NCBI RefSeq assembly: GCF_028769735.1
Contig: NC_088178.1
Span: 10,938,857-11,002,856, forward strand
Source of the DNA: Zonotrichia leucophrys gambelii
Taxonomy: Eukaryota; Chordata; Aves; Passeriformes; Passerellidae
Length of the DNA stretch: 64,000 bases
Direction of reading: 5' to 3'
Part shown: positions 62,132 to 64,000 of the stretch, one piece after another
How the letters are laid out: each line of letters starts with the position of its first letter
How positions within the stretch are numbered: position 1 is the first letter of the stretch
Notes under the pieces: model-generated
What the model was told of the DNA's origin: nothing
Databases searched by the model: none
What the model saw: only the letters and a program-made list of their open reading frames with translations
Program-made: the position numbers and the translations under genes

Positions 62132-64000
62132 AGGTAAAAGTAATTAAAAACCTGGTATGTGTATGCAGAATAATTCCTCTTACCATCCCAAACCTATGTG
62201 GTATATGCCTATTACAGATCAAAATTAATTCCTTGCATAATAATTCCTTCAATAAGGATGGTGGTCATGTTTAGTCTTTGGTCTTATGTAGATTTTTCAA
62301 AACAAGAATTCTAATATTTCACCAAAGTCTAATTTCATATTCCCAGATCAGCTGAGTAACTCATTTTCAGCCTTCTCCAAGGTGAGTTTTGAGCAAGTTT
62401 TAACCTGCATGCATTTTTGATACATGTGGAAATTGACTTTCATTTCCTGCATGCCTAAAATAATTTCATGTCTTGCTAGATTAATGCCATACATCATATT
62501 TACCTTAATAAGTTAAGAAAATGTCTTCAAAAATGTCTCCCTTAGAGCTAAAACTGGAATTGGGTCTTAAAGATTAATCAGGAGGTAACTTGCATTACAT
62601 AAGGTAGAAATACTGACTGGGAATAATCATGTTTAAAACAGCATAGTTATCCCTTTATAGGATGTATTTTCATATGTTAATATTTTTTTATTTCAAACCT
62701 GAATAATTGCCACTGGGACCAGCACATGATGTCCGTTTTTGGTTTCTTCTGAAAATATTGAATTTAAACCCATTTGAAAAATGCTCAATTAAAAATCTGT
62801 CCCTTTTTATTATTTCCTGATCTGGCCTGCAGTTGTGTTAAATAACATGAATGCCAGTGGCACAGACCAGGTGACTGGTTTTCCCTAAATACTATATACA
62901 ATATTTTTTAATTGCTTTGGGGGTGTCTTTTTTTCTTTTTTTTAATTTTCTCTAGTTGCAAATATGGGTATGTACCCAAATGGTGCCCTCTCAGCCTATT
63001 TCATGGCTCTTATGGGGAGCAGTAAAGGAAAATCCCTATTTTTTCAGGGAAAGACATCACAGAATGGAGACGTGAAACTAAATGCAAGTTGAAATTTTGA
63101 GCATCTACTGTATGTTATTTCAGCAAAAACAACAGGCTTGAAAGCATGAGCTCATATTAAATACATGATAGGAGTGCATAGAAGATGGAGGTGTTGGTGA
63201 ATTTCATCCTTTCATTAATTAATCATGGTTGAGAGCCACAATCCTCACCCTGTGAGCTGGAGTTTAAACACAGCCTAGCTCCCAGTTGAAATGAAGAGCT
63301 GGTAATTTATGGTTTCAATTTACACCAATAAAGGCTCATAGATTCAATGTGTTTTGTTGAACCATTGCCTTGGTTCCAGTTCAGATCTGCAGCAGAGAAA
63401 CTCCTGCTGAAAGGTGTTCTGCCTGATTATTGGTGCAGGAGGTGACGCCCCATGCTTTTCTTAAATTTCACCTGAATTCAGCCTGTAAGACTCACACTGC
63501 CTGGCCAGAAGGAAGAAAAATGAGTAAACATTTTCAGCACCTCTTGTGATTATCTACTGTCAAAAACCATAATCAGCATTTTGCAATTAGGCACATGGGC
63601 TACAATGTTGAGCATGCAAACACTGTAGGAATGCTTGCATGTATTTAGGTGTGAGATGTCCCTTTCTGCATCTTCACATCCAGGTTTCTACTGCATGAAT
63701 GGAAACTATTCAGGGAAAATAAGGTCACAAGGAAAAGTTGTATCCATGCAAGAAAATTCCTTGGGTTTTTTGAGATTAGAGATCAAATTCTGGTAATTTA
63801 GATACTAAATGGGAAAAATATCTTTATTTGGGATGGGAATTAGGTTTAATCCCACCTTTATAATCATCTGCTTGTCTTTATCCGCATGTGAGAAGCTTGC
63901 ATGATTACTGCACTGTTCTATTACTGAACTAGTTTGTGTTAATAACCTTGCCTAAAATGTGTCTGTCTGATGCTGTGCTCACATCTGCAGACTTGATGGT
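62132..64000. other. AT-rich non-coding DNA, no gene seen
   Basis: Ordinary AT-rich sequence with T tracts near 62684 and 62930. The part at 63200-63450 is unique and evenly composed, but I see nothing specific in it. No gene, RNA or repeat family is recognised up to the window edge. Confidence 0.6.

Noticed and set aside
1..64000. CRISPR array, phage, integron or bacterial operon
   Set aside because: There are no regularly spaced repeats, no dense coding and no ribosome binding sites. The CR1 and SINE remnants place the sequence in a bird nuclear genome.

Overview
This window looks like bird nuclear DNA, most likely from a songbird (passerine), and it is almost entirely non-coding. It is AT-rich by eye, CpG-poor, and stop-rich in all six frames. 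The bird call rests on three retroposon remnants. Two are pieces of the 3' end of chicken repeat 1 (CR1), a LINE typical of birds, at 39238-39359 (+) and 59466-59568 (-). The third, at 61996-62131 (-), is a short element with a tRNA-Ile-like head and a CR1-like tail, the architecture of the songbird family I know as TguSINE1. The passerine call depends on that family match, which I make from memory.

I found no protein-coding gene, no convincing exon, no functional RNA gene, no CRISPR array and no bacterial or phage content. The longest open frames (about 130-150 codons, at 15124-15573, 20012-20407 and 28986-29438, all minus strand) are what chance allows in 64 kb of such sequence. None reads as a known family. 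The window is therefore part of a gene desert or of one or more very long introns, and the sequence alone does not say which.

Layout. 1-2200 is plain AT-rich DNA. 2201-2380 is a short GC-rich block with a tight CpG cluster. 2381-11380 is ordinary AT-rich sequence with a moderately GC-rich stretch near 9600-10300. 11380-11893 ends in a polyadenylation-like signal and a G/T-rich tract. 11894-35100 is ordinary, with a few low-complexity tracts and a conserved-looking stretch at 28200-28860. 35147-35200 is a 20-bp tandem repeat. 36405-36760 and 43060-43260 are GC-richer islands. 46200-46590 is the most structured block: a GC-rich part with a TATA-like element, followed by three degenerate copies of a roughly 44-bp unit. 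48590-48990 and 60300-60560 are further GC-rich islands. The CR1 and SINE remnants lie in the last 25 kb.

There is no operon-like or multi-gene system here. The observations most worth following are the SINE copy, the 44-bp triplicated block, the CpG cluster and a few stretches that may be conserved regulatory elements.
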